Shown piece by piece: positions 52,488-62,854 of a stretch of DNA of 64,000 bases. Every line of letters begins with the position of its first letter. Positions within the stretch are counted from its first letter, which is position 1. Location of the stretch: contig JASPKZ010003845.1 in NCBI GenBank assembly GCA_030220185.1, positions 2,365,501 to 2,429,500 on the forward strand, in the 5' to 3' direction. This DNA is from Diploptera punctata. Lineage: Eukaryota > Arthropoda > Insecta > Blattodea > Blaberidae. The notes below the pieces were generated by a model. The model was not told the DNA's origin and ran no database searches. It saw nothing but the letters and a program-made list of their open reading frames with translations. The translations under genes and the position numbers were made by a program.

Positions 52488-52951
52488 TTCTGCTGAAGCA
52501 AAATTCCAGGGAATGTGTGGTACGATAAAACGATCACTAAATAACAAAACAACAAGAGAGACCCAATTGAAATTTTATAAAACGTTGGCAGTACCGGTAC
52601 TGCTCAATGGTTCAGAAGCCTGGATACATACGAGTAAAAAACAAGATCTAAGTAGGATAACGGCGGCAGAAATGAAATTTTTGAGATCTGTTAAAGGGTG
52701 CACTAAGGAAGACAGAATCAAGAACACAGAAATAAGACAGGAACTTGAAATATTTGCAATAACTGATAAAATAGATACATATAGACAAAAATGGAAGCAA
52801 CACATAGACAGAATGAATGAAGATAGATATCCAAAACAAATAACAAAATACAAACCTAAAGGCACCCGAGATGTGGACAGACCTAGAAAGAGATGGGCTG
52901 AAGTCGGAACGGGTCAACAGACCTAATCCATGAATGCAGATTATGATGATG
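52488..52951 (+). pseudogene. LINE-K-like 3' part inserted in the foldback
   Basis: An open frame to 52926 reads MCGTIKRSLNNKTTRETQLK, FYKTLAVPVLLNGSEAWI, AAEMKFLRSVKGCTKEDRIK, DKIDTYRQKWKQHIDRM and DVDRPRKRWAEVGTGQQT. It ends in GATTATGATGATGA. AGGTTCGTTTTCC (52475-52487) and AGGTTCGTTTCCC (52952-52964) are its 13-bp duplication. No stop in 140 codons. Confidence 0.85.
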
Positions 52952-53112
52952 AGGTTCGTTTCCCGGGTTAAATGGCTGTGTTCCGATTATTTTTTCGAAA
53001 CTCGACGTTTCGTCCACTGCTGCGGTAGACCTCATCAGGAAATTCTGCGTGCTATCTGTGAACTCATCAACAGTTTGCAACCGACTGTTGATGAGTTCAC
53101 AGAGAGCACGCA

Positions 53113-53160
53113 GAATCTCCTGATGAGGTCTACCGCAGCAGTGGACGAAACGTCGAGTTT
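53113..53160 (+). ncRNA. Hammerhead-ribozyme-like core in foldback copy 2
   Basis: CTGATGA at 53120-53126, stem GTCTAC/GTGGAC closing CGCAGCA, GAAAC at 53147-53151 and GTT at 53157-53159 repeat the arrangement of copy 1. Stem I pairs worse than in copy 1 and the extra base before stem II is G. The conservation of the core in two diverged foldbacks is the main support. Confidence 0.35.
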
Positions 53161-53218
53161 CGAAAAAAAAAAACCCGGACCACGGCCATTTAGCCCGGGA
53201 GACAAACCTAACAGGGAT

Positions 53219-53335
53219 CATGGCGAATATGATTATGATGGCCAGTTGATGTTCGTGGACCGTTTGGACCTTACTGTTTCCTGACATTTGTCCTACAAGT
53301 GAGAAAAATCCCGAGACCATAGCGTTGGAGATTAC
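53219..53335 (+). repeat. Dispersed repeat W, copy 2 (right part)
   Basis: It continues W after the foldback (CATGGCGAATATGATTATG). It resembles the SINE-1 core in reverse (GGACCGTTTGGACCTTACTG, TGACATTTGTCCTACAAG). Confidence 0.6.
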
Positions 53336-53339
53336 ACGA

Positions 53340-53929
53340 ATTATCAAGTAGCTTAATAATGTGCATTTTTAAGAAAACAAATGAGGGACACATTTGATGT
53401 GTATAAATCAATATACATTTATACAGTACATTTTTGTGTGTTTGTATGTAGCATAAAGTGTTTTGTACGAGAGATTATGATGAAGAGAAAGGAGAAGCTG
53501 AAACTCAGTGACAGCGTGTCCTATTCCTGACCAGACAGACCACCAGGTTTAACGTCCCCCCCCATCTGACTGTCAAATCGCTATCAACAATATCATATCC
53601 CTTTTCAATATACATTTATTCCTCTATGTGGGTTCCCTTCCTATGTGCTCCACATCATCCCCACCACCGCTTCGATTACATCAAATTGTCTGCGTCGTCC
53701 TGGCTGCCAACTTCCACTAAAAAATGTCAAGTGCTACAGATATACAACTAAAGAGAAAACTTTTTGCCTGATCCGGAATTTGAGCCCAAGATCTCCAGTT
53801 TTATACGCTGACGCACTAACCAAATGTGCTAATAAGGTAATTCAGAAGCAGACCCAAATCTTTCTCTATCTGAAAAAAAAAAAACCCGTGACCCCCTGGT
53901 GGAAAACTTATATTCACATTGCAGCAGAT
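53340..53929. other. Unassigned; possible tRNA-like head
   Basis: AATTTGAGCCCAAGATCTCC near 53776 may be a degenerate B box in reverse. Nothing else recognised. Confidence 0.3.
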
Positions 53930-54965
53930 AACTACGTAGGTTCATGGTCGCGAGGACATAAACTCTCCATACATCCCTATCCTGAGTCAACGTTTTCCAA
54001 TCATCCCCCTGTACAATTTACTTCATTCAAATCATAGTTAATGTACGCATTTCACCAGGTTTTCCTACAAGGAGTTTCCAAGCCTCTCTTCCATTCCCAA
54101 TTCGTATCATATGCCCTACTCATCGCAGTCTGTGAGACCTAACTATTCTTATTACGTCTGACTTCCCGTAAAGATCATGTAGTTCACCGTTAGGCAGTTT
54201 TCTCCATTCACGTGTCTATTCGTCTCTCTTTGGTTCAAAAATTTTCCTAAGAACTTTATTCACATAACCTTTTGTCCTCTGTCAAAGTAAGAGTCAATGT
54301 TTCATATCCATATAACTGGGAGAAGTTTGTATACGTTTTCAGTTTAACGATTTTTTAGATAAGTTGGAATGATAAGAGTCCCTGTAATGCTTAATAGCAT
54401 GAGTTTCCATAATTAAGCCAATATTTTAATTTTTTTCTGCACCATTTCTGTTTGTAATTATTGTTCGTAGATATTTGACTTCAGCCACTTTTTAAAAATT
54501 TCCCTCATTTGTTATTAACTGTCCTCTACTTCTTTTATAGCCTATAACGAATTTCTATGTGTGACCATACATTTAGTTTTATTTATGTTTACATCCAGTC
54601 CCAAATTCTTAGTGTTACCCAATAGAGTGTGCGTGTTGACCATTAGTATCTCCCCGCTATCTTCTGATAATACTACAACATAAGCACAGATTATCAACAG
54701 TGAGTTGTAGGCCTTCTTTATCTCTAGCGATTTGATGTCATGCTCTAATACAAAATTGAATAGAAGAAGAGATATTGCATCCCGTTGCTTTAACCCATTG
54801 TGAATTTCAGAAGTATTTGAAAACTGTTTGCCTACCCGCACCGTACTATTTATTCCATGTTCGTATAAGTATATATATTTTTTAAGAATTAGAAAGTTCA
54901 GCAGGATACTAAACAACTTTTCTCCCTCTTAATCGAAACGTATGCCTTTTTGAAGTCTGTATATA
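53930..54965 (-). mobile_element. LINE-A, longest copy reaching into the RT domain
   Basis: Minus-strand reading from 54965: LYTDFKKAYVSIKREKLFSI (RT motif A, normally AYDS), HGINSTVRVGKQFSNTSEIH, NGLKQRDAISLLLFNFVLEH (motif B, normally KQGDALSPLLFNFALEY), then SEDSGEILMVNTHTLLGNTK and the usual C-terminus. The YADD box is lost (ICAYVVVLSED). Many frame breaks. Confidence 0.82.
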
Positions 54966-54984
54966 GTTGATGTAGTGTGTCAAA

Positions 54985-55562
54985 CTTACTTACTCTTACT
55001 TACTCACTGGCACTATCGAACTCGTAGGTTCATGGCCGCGCGGACATAAGCTCTCCATACATCCCTATCCTGAGCTAATCATTTCCAATCATTCCGTGTA
55101 TAATCTACTTCCCTCAAATCATAGTTAATCTTATTCTCCCACCTCATTCTTGGTCTACCAACTGGGCGTTTTCCCTCTGGCTTTCCTACAAGAAGCTTCC
55201 ATGCAACTCTTTCATTCCCCATACGTGCAACATGTTCTGCCCATCGCAATCTACAAGACTTAACTGTTCCTATTATATCTGGCTTCCTATAAATACCAAG
55301 TAGTTCATTGTTATGTAGTCTTCTCCATTCATTTCTCTTTGGTCCAAACATTTTTCTAAGTACTTTATTTTCAAATACTTGTAATCTCGTTTCCTCCCTT
55401 AAAGTAAGAGTCCATGTTTCGCACCCATATAATATAACGGGTAGAATAATAGTTTTATATATTTTCAGTTTAACGTTTTTTGAAAGGAGTTGGGACATTA
55501 AGAGTCTCTGCAATGCATAATGGCACGCATTTCCAGAATTTGAGCCTATGTTTAATTTCTTA
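54985..55562 (-). mobile_element. LINE-A 3' part, well kept
   Basis: Minus frame from about 55560 to 55079 reads NSGNACHYALQRLLMSQLLS, IYKTIILPVILYGCETWTLT, VFENKVLRKMFGPKRNEWRR and GRPRMRWENKINYDLREVDY with no stop. It is immediately downstream of another minus LINE-A copy (53930-54965). Confidence 0.85.
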
Positions 55563-55689
55563 ACTACCGGTACTATAGAAAAATAAAAAAAAACAAAGTT
55601 CTTAAATAAATAATTAATCCAGTAAATATATTGCAAGGAGGAACTGATAGCACTCAGATTCCCTCAATAGCCGCCTTTTTTCGTTATAA

Positions 55690-55866
55690 AATCCCGCCAA
55701 TAAATGGTTTAGACATGTAGAGAGAATGAACGTAACAAGATTACCAAAAGCAGCATTTAACTACAAGCCAAGAGGTTGAAGTAATGTAGGAAGGCCAGTG
55801 AAAAGATGGACAGAACATATGTGAGCGGAACAGGCCCTAGCCCGTGAAGTGAAGAAGAAGAAGAAA
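55690..55866 (+). mobile_element. LINE-K 3' end
   Basis: Reads WFRHVERMNVTRLPKAAFNY, then a stop, and GRPVKRWTEHM, ending in GAAGAAGAAGAAG. Its last 60 bases resemble the 77-bp insert at 3572. Confidence 0.7.
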
Positions 55867-56216
55867 TCCCGCCAATATAGTTAGCAACTAGGTGTTCCAA
55901 ATAAGCATAATATTTAATAGGAGAGTTATGTAAAAAGTAAAAAATGGTGAATTTAAACCGAAACCTTACTTTTATAGCTGAAATCTGGACCTAAATTACA
56001 TTTTCGTTTTTTGTCTAATGTGGTATATTTTCTAAAATGAAGTGGTGGGCCTGTAAGTCGAACATCGCATGTTTGGAGAGTTACTACAATAGTTGGATGA
56101 GCGTGTTAACAAATTGCTACTTATCTGCTACATGTATCTTCTAGGTCACAAGATCGATTCTGTGACCTTCTAAAACTTATTTCACTCTACACGAATTCTT
56201 ATCACATTTGAAATGT
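55867..56216. other. Unassigned; possible SINE head
   Basis: GGTCACAAGATCGATTCTGTG near 56150 may be a B box. Otherwise unrecognised. Confidence 0.25.
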
Positions 56217-56229
56217 AGTCAAATTTCAC

Positions 56230-56344
56230 TTGCTTACTTACTTACTCACTGGCACTATCGAACCCGTAGGTTCATGGCCGCACGGACATAAGCTCTCCAT
56301 ACATCCCTATCCTGAGCTAATGCTTTCCAATCATTCCCTGTATA
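56230..56344 (-). mobile_element. 115-bp LINE-A 3' end with 13-bp target duplication
   Basis: It runs from the GTAA tail complement (TTGCTTACTTACTTACTCAC) to CAATCATTCCCTGTATA. AGTCAAATTTCAC is repeated exactly at 56217-56229 and 56345-56357. Confidence 0.92.
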
Positions 56345-56602
56345 AGTCAAATTTCACAGTCTTCAAAATATTAAATTTAACTTATCGGATCGTTTAACAC
56401 ATTAAATCCTCTCTAAGAAAGTACAGACCAAATTAATGTCTCTAAAATATAATAACAAATAAGAATAATGTGGAGAAAAGTTTTAACATAGGCTGAATTG
56501 TGAAAACTAATCCTATTATGCACTACACAGGCCTTTGTCATCCCAATTTCTTAAAAAAAATATTGGACAAAAAAATTACACTGTGCTATTTTAAGTTATA
56601 TA

Positions 56603-57000
56603 TCGGCCGCGGTGGACTAGTGGTTACGCTCCTTGCCTCTGGTGCCGAGGGTCGCGGGTTCAAACCTGGCCGGGGTCGATGGATTTTTTTAGGACGGAAA
56701 ATCCAAGGAGCAAGTCCTCCGGGAGGGACTTTAAGCCGTGGGTCCCGAGTCTGAAGATTTTCAGGGTCGTAAAATATACTTAAGCCTGAATGAAAAGGCC
56801 TCTAAGCAAAATTTACCGAATTTTCCCGTCCTAGTACTACCTTGGTTTCCTAGATGGCAGTATGAGGCGGAACGCTGACACGGACCACTCAAATGACATC
56901 TATACGAAAACAAGTGAAACTAAATTAGTATGATTCAAATTCTTCCCTGTAGGGGGAGAGCACCTAATTCTCTGTTAAGGGAAACATTGGCTTACAAGAA
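56603..57000 (+). mobile_element. SINE-2, intact copy
   Basis: Head GGCCGCGGTGGACTAGTGGT, B box GGGTTCAAACCTGGC, body with GGGTCGATGGATTTTTTTAG, CCGTGGGTCCCGAGTCTGAA and GGCGGAACGCTGACACGG, 3' end near GGGAAACATTGGCTTACAAG. Use as reference for the split copy at 13005-14325. Confidence 0.88.
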
Positions 57001-57297
57001 GATAATGGAAGAGTACTCTACCGACAAACTGTCACAGCTTGTTCCACTATGTTGTTGAGTGTTTTGATAAACGGAATCCTGATTCTGGTGACTCATTGGT
57101 AGGGACTGGATTTGTATGATCTATGATTTCTAAAATATGCCGTGAATTTCACGTAAATTTTGACATATTATGAAAATTAAAGTTTTTTTCTTCCTAAAAT
57201 GGTATATCTATAACGGCGTCGCTCAATTTTGAGCCATAGTCTCTCCTTTGTTATGGGTTACTAGACCTAGTTAATGTAGTTACCTTATTTGCTTATA

Positions 57298-57596
57298 GAT
57301 GTCATAAATAGTATGCGGTCAACATACCGGCCCAATGAAACATCTAGCAGGCAACTAATGTATTACTAGGGTCTTAAGGTCGGTAAATTTTGCTTAGATG
57401 CATTTTTATTCAGGTTTAAGGATCTTTTACGAACCTGAAAATCTTCATACTCGGGACCCACAACTAAATTCCCTCCCGGAGGACTTGCTCCTTGAACTTT
57501 TCCATCCTAAAAAATCCATCGGCCCCGGCCGGGTTTGAACCCACGCACTCGGGACCAGAGGCAAGGGGCATAAATACTAGTCCACCGCGGCTGACT
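57298..57596 (-). mobile_element. SINE-2 copy in opposite orientation
   Basis: In reverse, CAGCCGCGGTGGACTAGTAT, GGGTTTGAACCCACGC variant near the B box, and body motifs; 300 bp from the plus-strand copy. Confidence 0.82.
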
Positions 57597-57779
57597 AAAA
57601 TGGTATATGGACTATTAAAAATATTTCAAGTATCTACATCTCAAAATATTGCAAAATCTGAAGAAATTCATAGGGAACAAACAACTGTTAAATATTTCAA
57701 TTAAAATTCTTACTCCTTCCAAAAGCGTTAATTGTTACATACTTTTATTTTGTATAAATTAGTGACTAAAATTAAATAA

Positions 57780-57857
57780 AATTCTCCATTCCTCTAGCTG
57801 TTCATTTCTCTTTGGTCCAAAAATTTCCCTAAAAACTTTATTAATACTCCGATTCCG
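57780..57857 (-). mobile_element. LINE-A copy, first segment
   Basis: ATTCTCCATTCCTCTAGCTG to TTCCCTAAAAACTTTATTA is the FGPKRNE-EW region in reverse. The copy continues at 58196 and again at 59268 after two insertions. Confidence 0.7.
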
Positions 57858-58193
57858 ATTGAGGGTCTTTCCACTTTTCAGCGGTTGCCCTTTTACCAGC
57901 CGGCTGCTGGCCCTTCACATCCACATGTGTCAATCACAGAGGTAGATGAACAACAGCCAGTGTAGGGGTGACATGTGGTTAGCATGTCGAGTCCCCCAGC
58001 CGTTATAGCTGGTTGCTCCAGGTTGAGCTACTTATTGTAGCTACCCAATTGCCTCACGATGCTGGGTGGGCACCGGTCCCATACTGGCCGAAATACCATG
58101 AGAAAATTTCTTCCCCCATGGAGACTCGAACCAGCGCAAGTCCCGTAGCTCTGGGCCAAGGCTTCCTACCTTAACCGCTCGGCTACGGCGATC
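57858..58193 (-). mobile_element. SINE-I (tRNA-derived) with LINE-J-type 3' tail
   Basis: In reverse the head reads GATCGCCGTAGCCGAGCGGT then TAAGG, with B box TGGTTCGAGTCTCCATGG. The body follows, and the 3' end is GGGCAACCGCTGAAAAGTGG then AAAGACCCTCAATCGG. That last part matches the 3' end of LINE-J at about 58959-58992. It interrupts LINE-A. Confidence 0.8.
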
Positions 58194-58195
58194 TT

Positions 58196-58387
58196 TTATC
58201 CGCCCTTAAAGTAAGTCCATGTTTCGCATCTATATAACATAACTGGAAAAATAACAGTTTACACTCAGTTTAATGTTTTTTATCCCTGTAATACATAAGA
58301 GCATGCATTTCCAGAATTGAGCCTATCTTTAATTTATTTCTGCACCTCACTCTTTATTGTAATTATTGTTCCTAGGTATTTGAATTC
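58196..58387 (-). mobile_element. LINE-A copy, second segment
   Basis: CGCCCTTAAAGTAAGTCCAT to GTTCCTAGGTATTTGAATTC continues the LINE-A copy from 57857. It stops at TTTGAATTC (58379-58387). Confidence 0.8.
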
Positions 58388-58999
58388 TTAAGTCCCAAGG
58401 AATTATTAGAGTTGTTAAAAAATTTAAATATTTGGGATCACTTATTGATGAATCAGGGAGTTGTAAAGCTGAAGTAGATAGCAGGTTAGTACAAGCACGT
58501 AGAGCCATAAAAATGTTGAATGGAGTACTGTGGAGTAGGACCATGTCAAACCACACGAAGAAGAGGATTTTGAAGCCTGTTGTGGAAAGCATAATGACTT
58601 ATGGTGCTGAGGGATGGAACTTTGGTAGAGGGACAAAAAACTAAGATGGATGGAATAAGACGCGGTGTCAGGGTGTCCAGTTTGGAAAGAAGGAGAAATG
58701 AAGAAGTGAGGCAGATGATGGATATGGAGGAGACAGTGGTGGAAAGGATCGAAAGACGAGCTCTTCAGTGGTATGGCCATGTAAGGAGAATGGAGGATGA
58801 AGGTGGCCCAAAACTCTTTTGGAATGGTCACCTTCTGGTAGAAGGAAACGGGGCAGGCCAAGAACAACTTGGAGAGGAGAGATCCATAGATTGATGAACG
58901 ATCGAGGTGTGGAGGAGGATGAATGGCGTAATCGGCAAGAATGGCGAATGGGAATACAGGGTAACCGCTGAAAAGTGGAGAGAGCCTCAAAAGTAAAAA
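58388..58999 (+). mobile_element. LINE-J 3' part, upstream half of a chimeric insertion
   Basis: Reads KFKYLGSLIDESGSCKAEVD, RRAIKMLNGVLWSRTMSNHT, VVESIMTYGAEGWN, a break, then MDGIRRGVRVSSLERRRNEE and ERRALQWYGHVRRMEDEG. The 3' end is GGGTAACCGCTGAAAAGTGG then AGAGAGCCTC and an A-rich tail. It is fused directly to a LINE-A 3' end (59010). Confidence 0.8.
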
Positions 59000-59009
59000 T
59001 TAAGTAAAG

Positions 59010-59267
59010 TAACAGAGACTGCGATGGGCAGGACATATGGCACAAATGGAGAATGAAAGACGTGCATGGAATATTCTTGTAGGAAAACCAGAGGCAAAAC
59101 GCCCAGTCGGTAGACAAGAATGAGGTGTGAGAATAATATTAACTATGATTTAAGGGAAGTAGATTATACAGGGAATGATTGGAAAACGTTAGCTCAGAAT
59201 AGGGATGTATGGAGAGAATATATCGACGAGGCATGAACCTACGGGTTCGATGTGCCAATCAAGTTAG
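59010..59267 (+). mobile_element. LINE-A 3' end, downstream half of the chimeric insertion
   Basis: Starts GAGACTGCGATGGGCAGGAC (the RRLRWAGH region) and ends CGGGTTCGATGTGCCAATC plus AAGTTAGT. TTTGAATTC follows at 59268-59276, matching 58379-58387. Confidence 0.82.
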
Positions 59268-59510
59268 TTTGAATTCAGCCACTTCTTCAAATTTTCCCTT
59301 GTTTGTCATTAACTGTCCATTTCCATTATAACGTATTTCTATGTGTGACCATATATTTAGTTTTATTGACGTTTACTTGCAGTCCCAATTTCTTAGTGTT
59401 GCTCAATAGTGTGTGCGTGTTGGTTCTTAGTATCTCCTCGTTATAACCCAATAATACTATACCATCAGTTACTCCCCATATACTGTATATAGGTATACTT
59501 TTTCTGTCAC
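59268..59510 (-). mobile_element. LINE-A copy, third segment
   Basis: In reverse: DGIVLLGYNEEILRTNTHTL, SNTKKLGLQVNVNKTKYMVT and HRNTL, then the EEVAEF region, continuing the copy begun at 57780. Confidence 0.8.
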
Positions 59511-59654
59511 GATTATTTCCGGCATCTACTACATAGAATCGATGAAGATTTGTACGTTTTTTTTTTCCCAAAAACAATAGTTTCATTAGAACAATTTTTC
59601 CTTCGGTATTCACTAATAGCCCAAAATGACAGAAACACTTAATAAATTCTACAT

Positions 59655-59945
59655 TCAGAATATAATAATTTATATGAAAGGCTTAGGGCATTAACATGAC
59701 AAGCCACATATTGTTCTTTCTGAGATATAAAGATTTTAAAGTTTCAAAAAAATTATAAATACTAATTAGGCAGTATTTCTGTTAATATATTGTTTGTCTG
59801 TATGTTTTAACTTATCACTGGTGCACTTACAAATGGGTTTATGGACATTTCAATACATTTATTTGATTTTATATGGAGATAGCTCACTTCTTAACAGAAT
59901 GTGGCTTATCATGTTAGTGCGCTAAGCCCTTCATATTTATTTCTA
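59655..59945. mobile_element. Palindromic MITE
   Basis: GAAAGGCTTAGGGCATTAAC then ATGACAAGCCACAT (left) and the complement ATGTGGCTTATCATGTTAGT then GCGCTAAGCCCTTC (right) give arms of about 75-85 bp around a 125-bp spacer. No frame. Confidence 0.6.
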
Positions 59946-60127
59946 TAATCATAAATATATGATCACTATTTAAATACAAATTATGAATGATTAGAATGCC
60001 TCAATTAAAATATGGCATGTTATCAAAACACAGACTCCGCTGATATCTAATTAACATCCGAAGCAAACTCATTCTATTTCATACTTGTATTGGAATCCAG
60101 ATTCCACTCTCCTATTTCATTTTAATA

Positions 60128-60418
60128 CTAACTCACTGGCATTATCTAAATCCTCATCTAATGTTTTCCAATCATCTCCTGTATAAACTAGTTCCCTCAC
60201 ATCATGTTTCATGTTATTGTCCCACCTCATTCTTGGTCTACCAATTTGACATTTTCCTTTTGGTTTTCCTATAAGAACCATGCACCTCCTTCATTCCCCA
60301 TTCGTGCCACGTGACTTGTTCATCGCAGTCTAAGAGTTAACTGTTCTTATTATATCTGGCGTCCTATAAAGTGCATATAGTTCAATGTTATGTAGTCTTC
60401 TCTAGTCGCCTGTCTGTC
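60128..60418 (-). mobile_element. LINE-A 3' fragment
   Basis: Terminus CTAACTCACTGGCATTATC, with the GRPRMRW and HVARMG segments in reverse and an internal deletion near the terminus. Confidence 0.8.
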
Positions 60419-60803
60419 AATTTAACAAATGATAATTCCGAAATCTCTATTACGAGACCATTTGTACCCTATAACAGTTTGCTTGTCTCCAGCTCTCTAT
60501 AAGGAAGAAAATTTCTTCGATCTAATTCATTGACACTGTATTTGTTTTTACCAGTAACAAATATGAGTTATGTGATAAAAGATGAAAACAAAATTTGGGG
60601 GGATGGAAAAGGACACGGAAATGTTGAGGTGGTGGTTGTTACCAGGCAGAGAGCGCAGAAAATAACTGAGGGGCGATCAATATGAGCCTCCGCATCAACC
60701 GTGATGGGCGCCGGCGCGCAAGTTTCTCTGCAGCACCAGGGCAGGGGTGTTCTGTGAGATCATGTACACTTGGTACTAATTATCTGCTTTCTGTAAACAT
60801 CAT
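60419..60803. other. Unassigned; GC-rich patch
   Basis: A GC-rich stretch at about 60660-60760 (GTGATGGGCGCCGGCGCGCA) stands out from the AT-rich background; no recognised gene. Confidence 0.25.
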
Positions 60804-60812
60804 CACTTTATA

Positions 60813-61064
60813 CTTACTTACTCACTGGCACTATCGAACCCGTAGGTTCATGGCCGCGCGGACATAAGCTCTCCATACATCCCTATCCTGAGCTAATGCT
60901 TTCCAATCATTTCCTGTATAATCTACTTCCCTCAAATCATAGTTAATGTTGTTCTCCCACCTCATTCTTGGTCTACCAACTGGGCGTTTTCCTTCTGGCT
61001 TTCCTACAAGAAGTTTCCATGCACGTCTTTCATTCCCCATACGCGCAACATGTCCTGCCCATCG
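60813..61064 (-). mobile_element. 252-bp LINE-A 3' end with 9-bp target duplication
   Basis: CACTTTATA at 60804-60812 and 61065-61073 brackets the insert. It contains the family tail, AMNLRVR, GRPRMRWENNINYDLREVDY and GHVARMGNERRAWKLL, all in one open minus frame. Confidence 0.9.
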
Positions 61065-61317
61065 CACTTTATATACAACAATAATAATTATTTTTAATAG
61101 AAATTCTCTACAATACACTAATTTTCCTATAAAGATACAATGAATTGCCCTGCGACTGGAATAACCTGTATTCCATTTGTGGATCAATTCTTCGGTTCCC
61201 CGTGTTCCAAGGCTTGAGCGCATTTGCCCGGTTGTTACATTTTGAGTGTTAAATTAATACCTATTGCGACGGGATTTTGGTCTATTTCGGCATTTTTCCT
61301 TGTACACCATGGAAACC

Positions 61318-61672
61318 AAGAGAGATGAACAGACAGGTAAATTAAGAAGACTTAGGTAACAGTGAACTACATGGTCTGTATAGGAAGCCAGATATAATAA
61401 CAGTTAAGTCTCGTAGACTGCGATGGGCAGGACATGTAGCACGGACAAGAAATGAAAGACGTGAATGGAAGCTTATTGTAGGAAAACCAGAGGGAAAACG
61501 CCCAGTTGGTACACCAAGAATGAGGTGGGAGAATAACATTAACTGTGATTTGAGTGAAGTAGATTATACAGGGAATAATTGGAAAACATTAGCTCAGGAT
61601 AGTGATTTATGGAGAGCTTATGTTCGCGCGGCCATGAACCTACGGGTTCGATAGTGCCAGTCAGTTAGTTAG
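61318..61672 (+). mobile_element. LINE-A 3' fragment
   Basis: Begins ACCAAGAGAGATGAACAGAC and ends GTTCGATAGTGCCAGTCAG plus TTAGTTAGTTA. Confidence 0.85.
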
Positions 61673-61724
61673 TTACCGGGGGAAACCGCAGAAAACCCTG
61701 ATCGAAATAATCGATAAATAACCC

Positions 61725-62085
61725 ACTTTAAATTTTACTCGTCCATACACCCCTATTCTCTACATAACTCTCTGTTAATCCCCTCGACACCACACTCCTT
61801 GAACCTACTGTTCTTTTGGCTTCCCCTTTCTTCTGTTGCCCTCCGCCTCAAAATGTAATACCATCTTAGGTTTCCTGTCATCTGACATCCCTCTTGACGT
61901 AGCCAAACCATTTCTGTCTACATTCATCAATTTAGTAGTTCTACATATTTTTGAACATCCATTATTTCTCTGATTTTAGTATTCCTAATTTGGTCTCTTC
62001 TTGAATTTCTAGAGGACCTCTTCCTGAAGGTCCATCTCCGTCATCAGTCATTAAAGTAGCTGGTCAGTAGGCAAAACTTTCTGCT
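61725..62085 (-). mobile_element. LINE-V 3' fragment
   Basis: The complement of 2345-2790: AATTTCTAGAGGACCTCTTC, GATTTTAGTATTCCTAATTT and ACGTAGCCAAACCATTTC correspond to the TEMDF, RNTKI and WFGHV segments. Confidence 0.7.
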
Positions 62086-62274
62086 GTGATGGGATTGTCT
62101 GGTCCCGAAACGCCTACAATGTTTTAAATATTTTAACTTTGAGGAGTTTGCATTTAAAAGATAAATAATTCTATAATTTTATCACCATCATCAGCAGCAG
62201 AATTATAGTCAGATTCCAGCCTCGGCTTCTATCAGAATCCTCTTTATTTGATTCTTTGGGTTTCTAGCAAATAT

Positions 62275-62515
62275 TTATTTTTTACAGAGTAGGGTATCCA
62301 GCACTACACCAAACCATCCAGAGATCCTGAAGCACGATGACTTTTTTGTTGGGGTTGTCTCCCTTAGTTGATAGTTCTCAAGTATAGCGTCAAGAACGTG
62401 CTCTTCGCCCTCACATGATTTCATGACATGTGTAGGTTGGTAGGATTAAATGGTATTTCAGTTTTTAAGTGGTGAACACCCATCAACACTCTCGAGGATA
62501 CTACCCCTTTATATT
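62275..62515 (+). repeat. Repeat E, copy 2
   Basis: GGGTTGTCTCCCTTAGTTG, GTGCTCTTCGCCCTCAC and GAGGATACTACCCCTT parallel 5995-6232. Confidence 0.6.
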
Positions 62516-62523
62516 ATTATATT

Positions 62524-62588
62524 ATAATTGGCTATTGGGAATTGGACGATGTCAAATACATTAATCAACCGATGATCTATCTATCTAT
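62524..62588 (+). mobile_element. LINE-B terminus, extremely 5'-truncated
   Basis: GGCTATTGGGAATTGGACGA, ACATTAATCAACCGATGATC and ATCTATCT tail match the last 60 bases of LINE-B at 11450-11510. Confidence 0.88.
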
Positions 62589-62854
62589 TTTTATATTTGG
62601 AGCCTTAACTTCTATTATCACAAGAGCTTTAGCCAATAGTGGCACCACTTTACCCTATAACTACATTTCGACTGGTACATAATTTTCTGTTTTCATCTCA
62701 GATTCCGAGGAAATATTGTCTTCCTTCATTTTGATAATGAGAATACCTCGTATCTTTCTTGTACCTGAGAGTGGTCTTTAAGGGGTCGACAAATTCTCCC
62801 TTAGTCCCATAATTCTCCTAAATATTTTCGCGGTAAGAATATATTTAAATATAA

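Larger units (their letters stand above)
52468..53216. mobile_element. Foldback element, copy 2, split by a LINE
   Basis: CCCTGTTAGGTTCG at the left and CCTAACAGGG at the right are inverted ends. Excluding the LINE insert (52488-52951), the arms contain CTCGACGTTTCGTCCACTGC and its complement, with a centre near 53083. CATGGCGAATATG flanks the whole at 52439-52451 and 53219-53231, a 13-bp target duplication within repeat W. Arms are slightly diverged, unlike copy 1. Confidence 0.8.

Noticed and set aside
58442..59117. Long minus frames opposite LINE-J
   Set aside because: Antisense of an identifiable LINE frame with RT-tail motifs on the plus strand.
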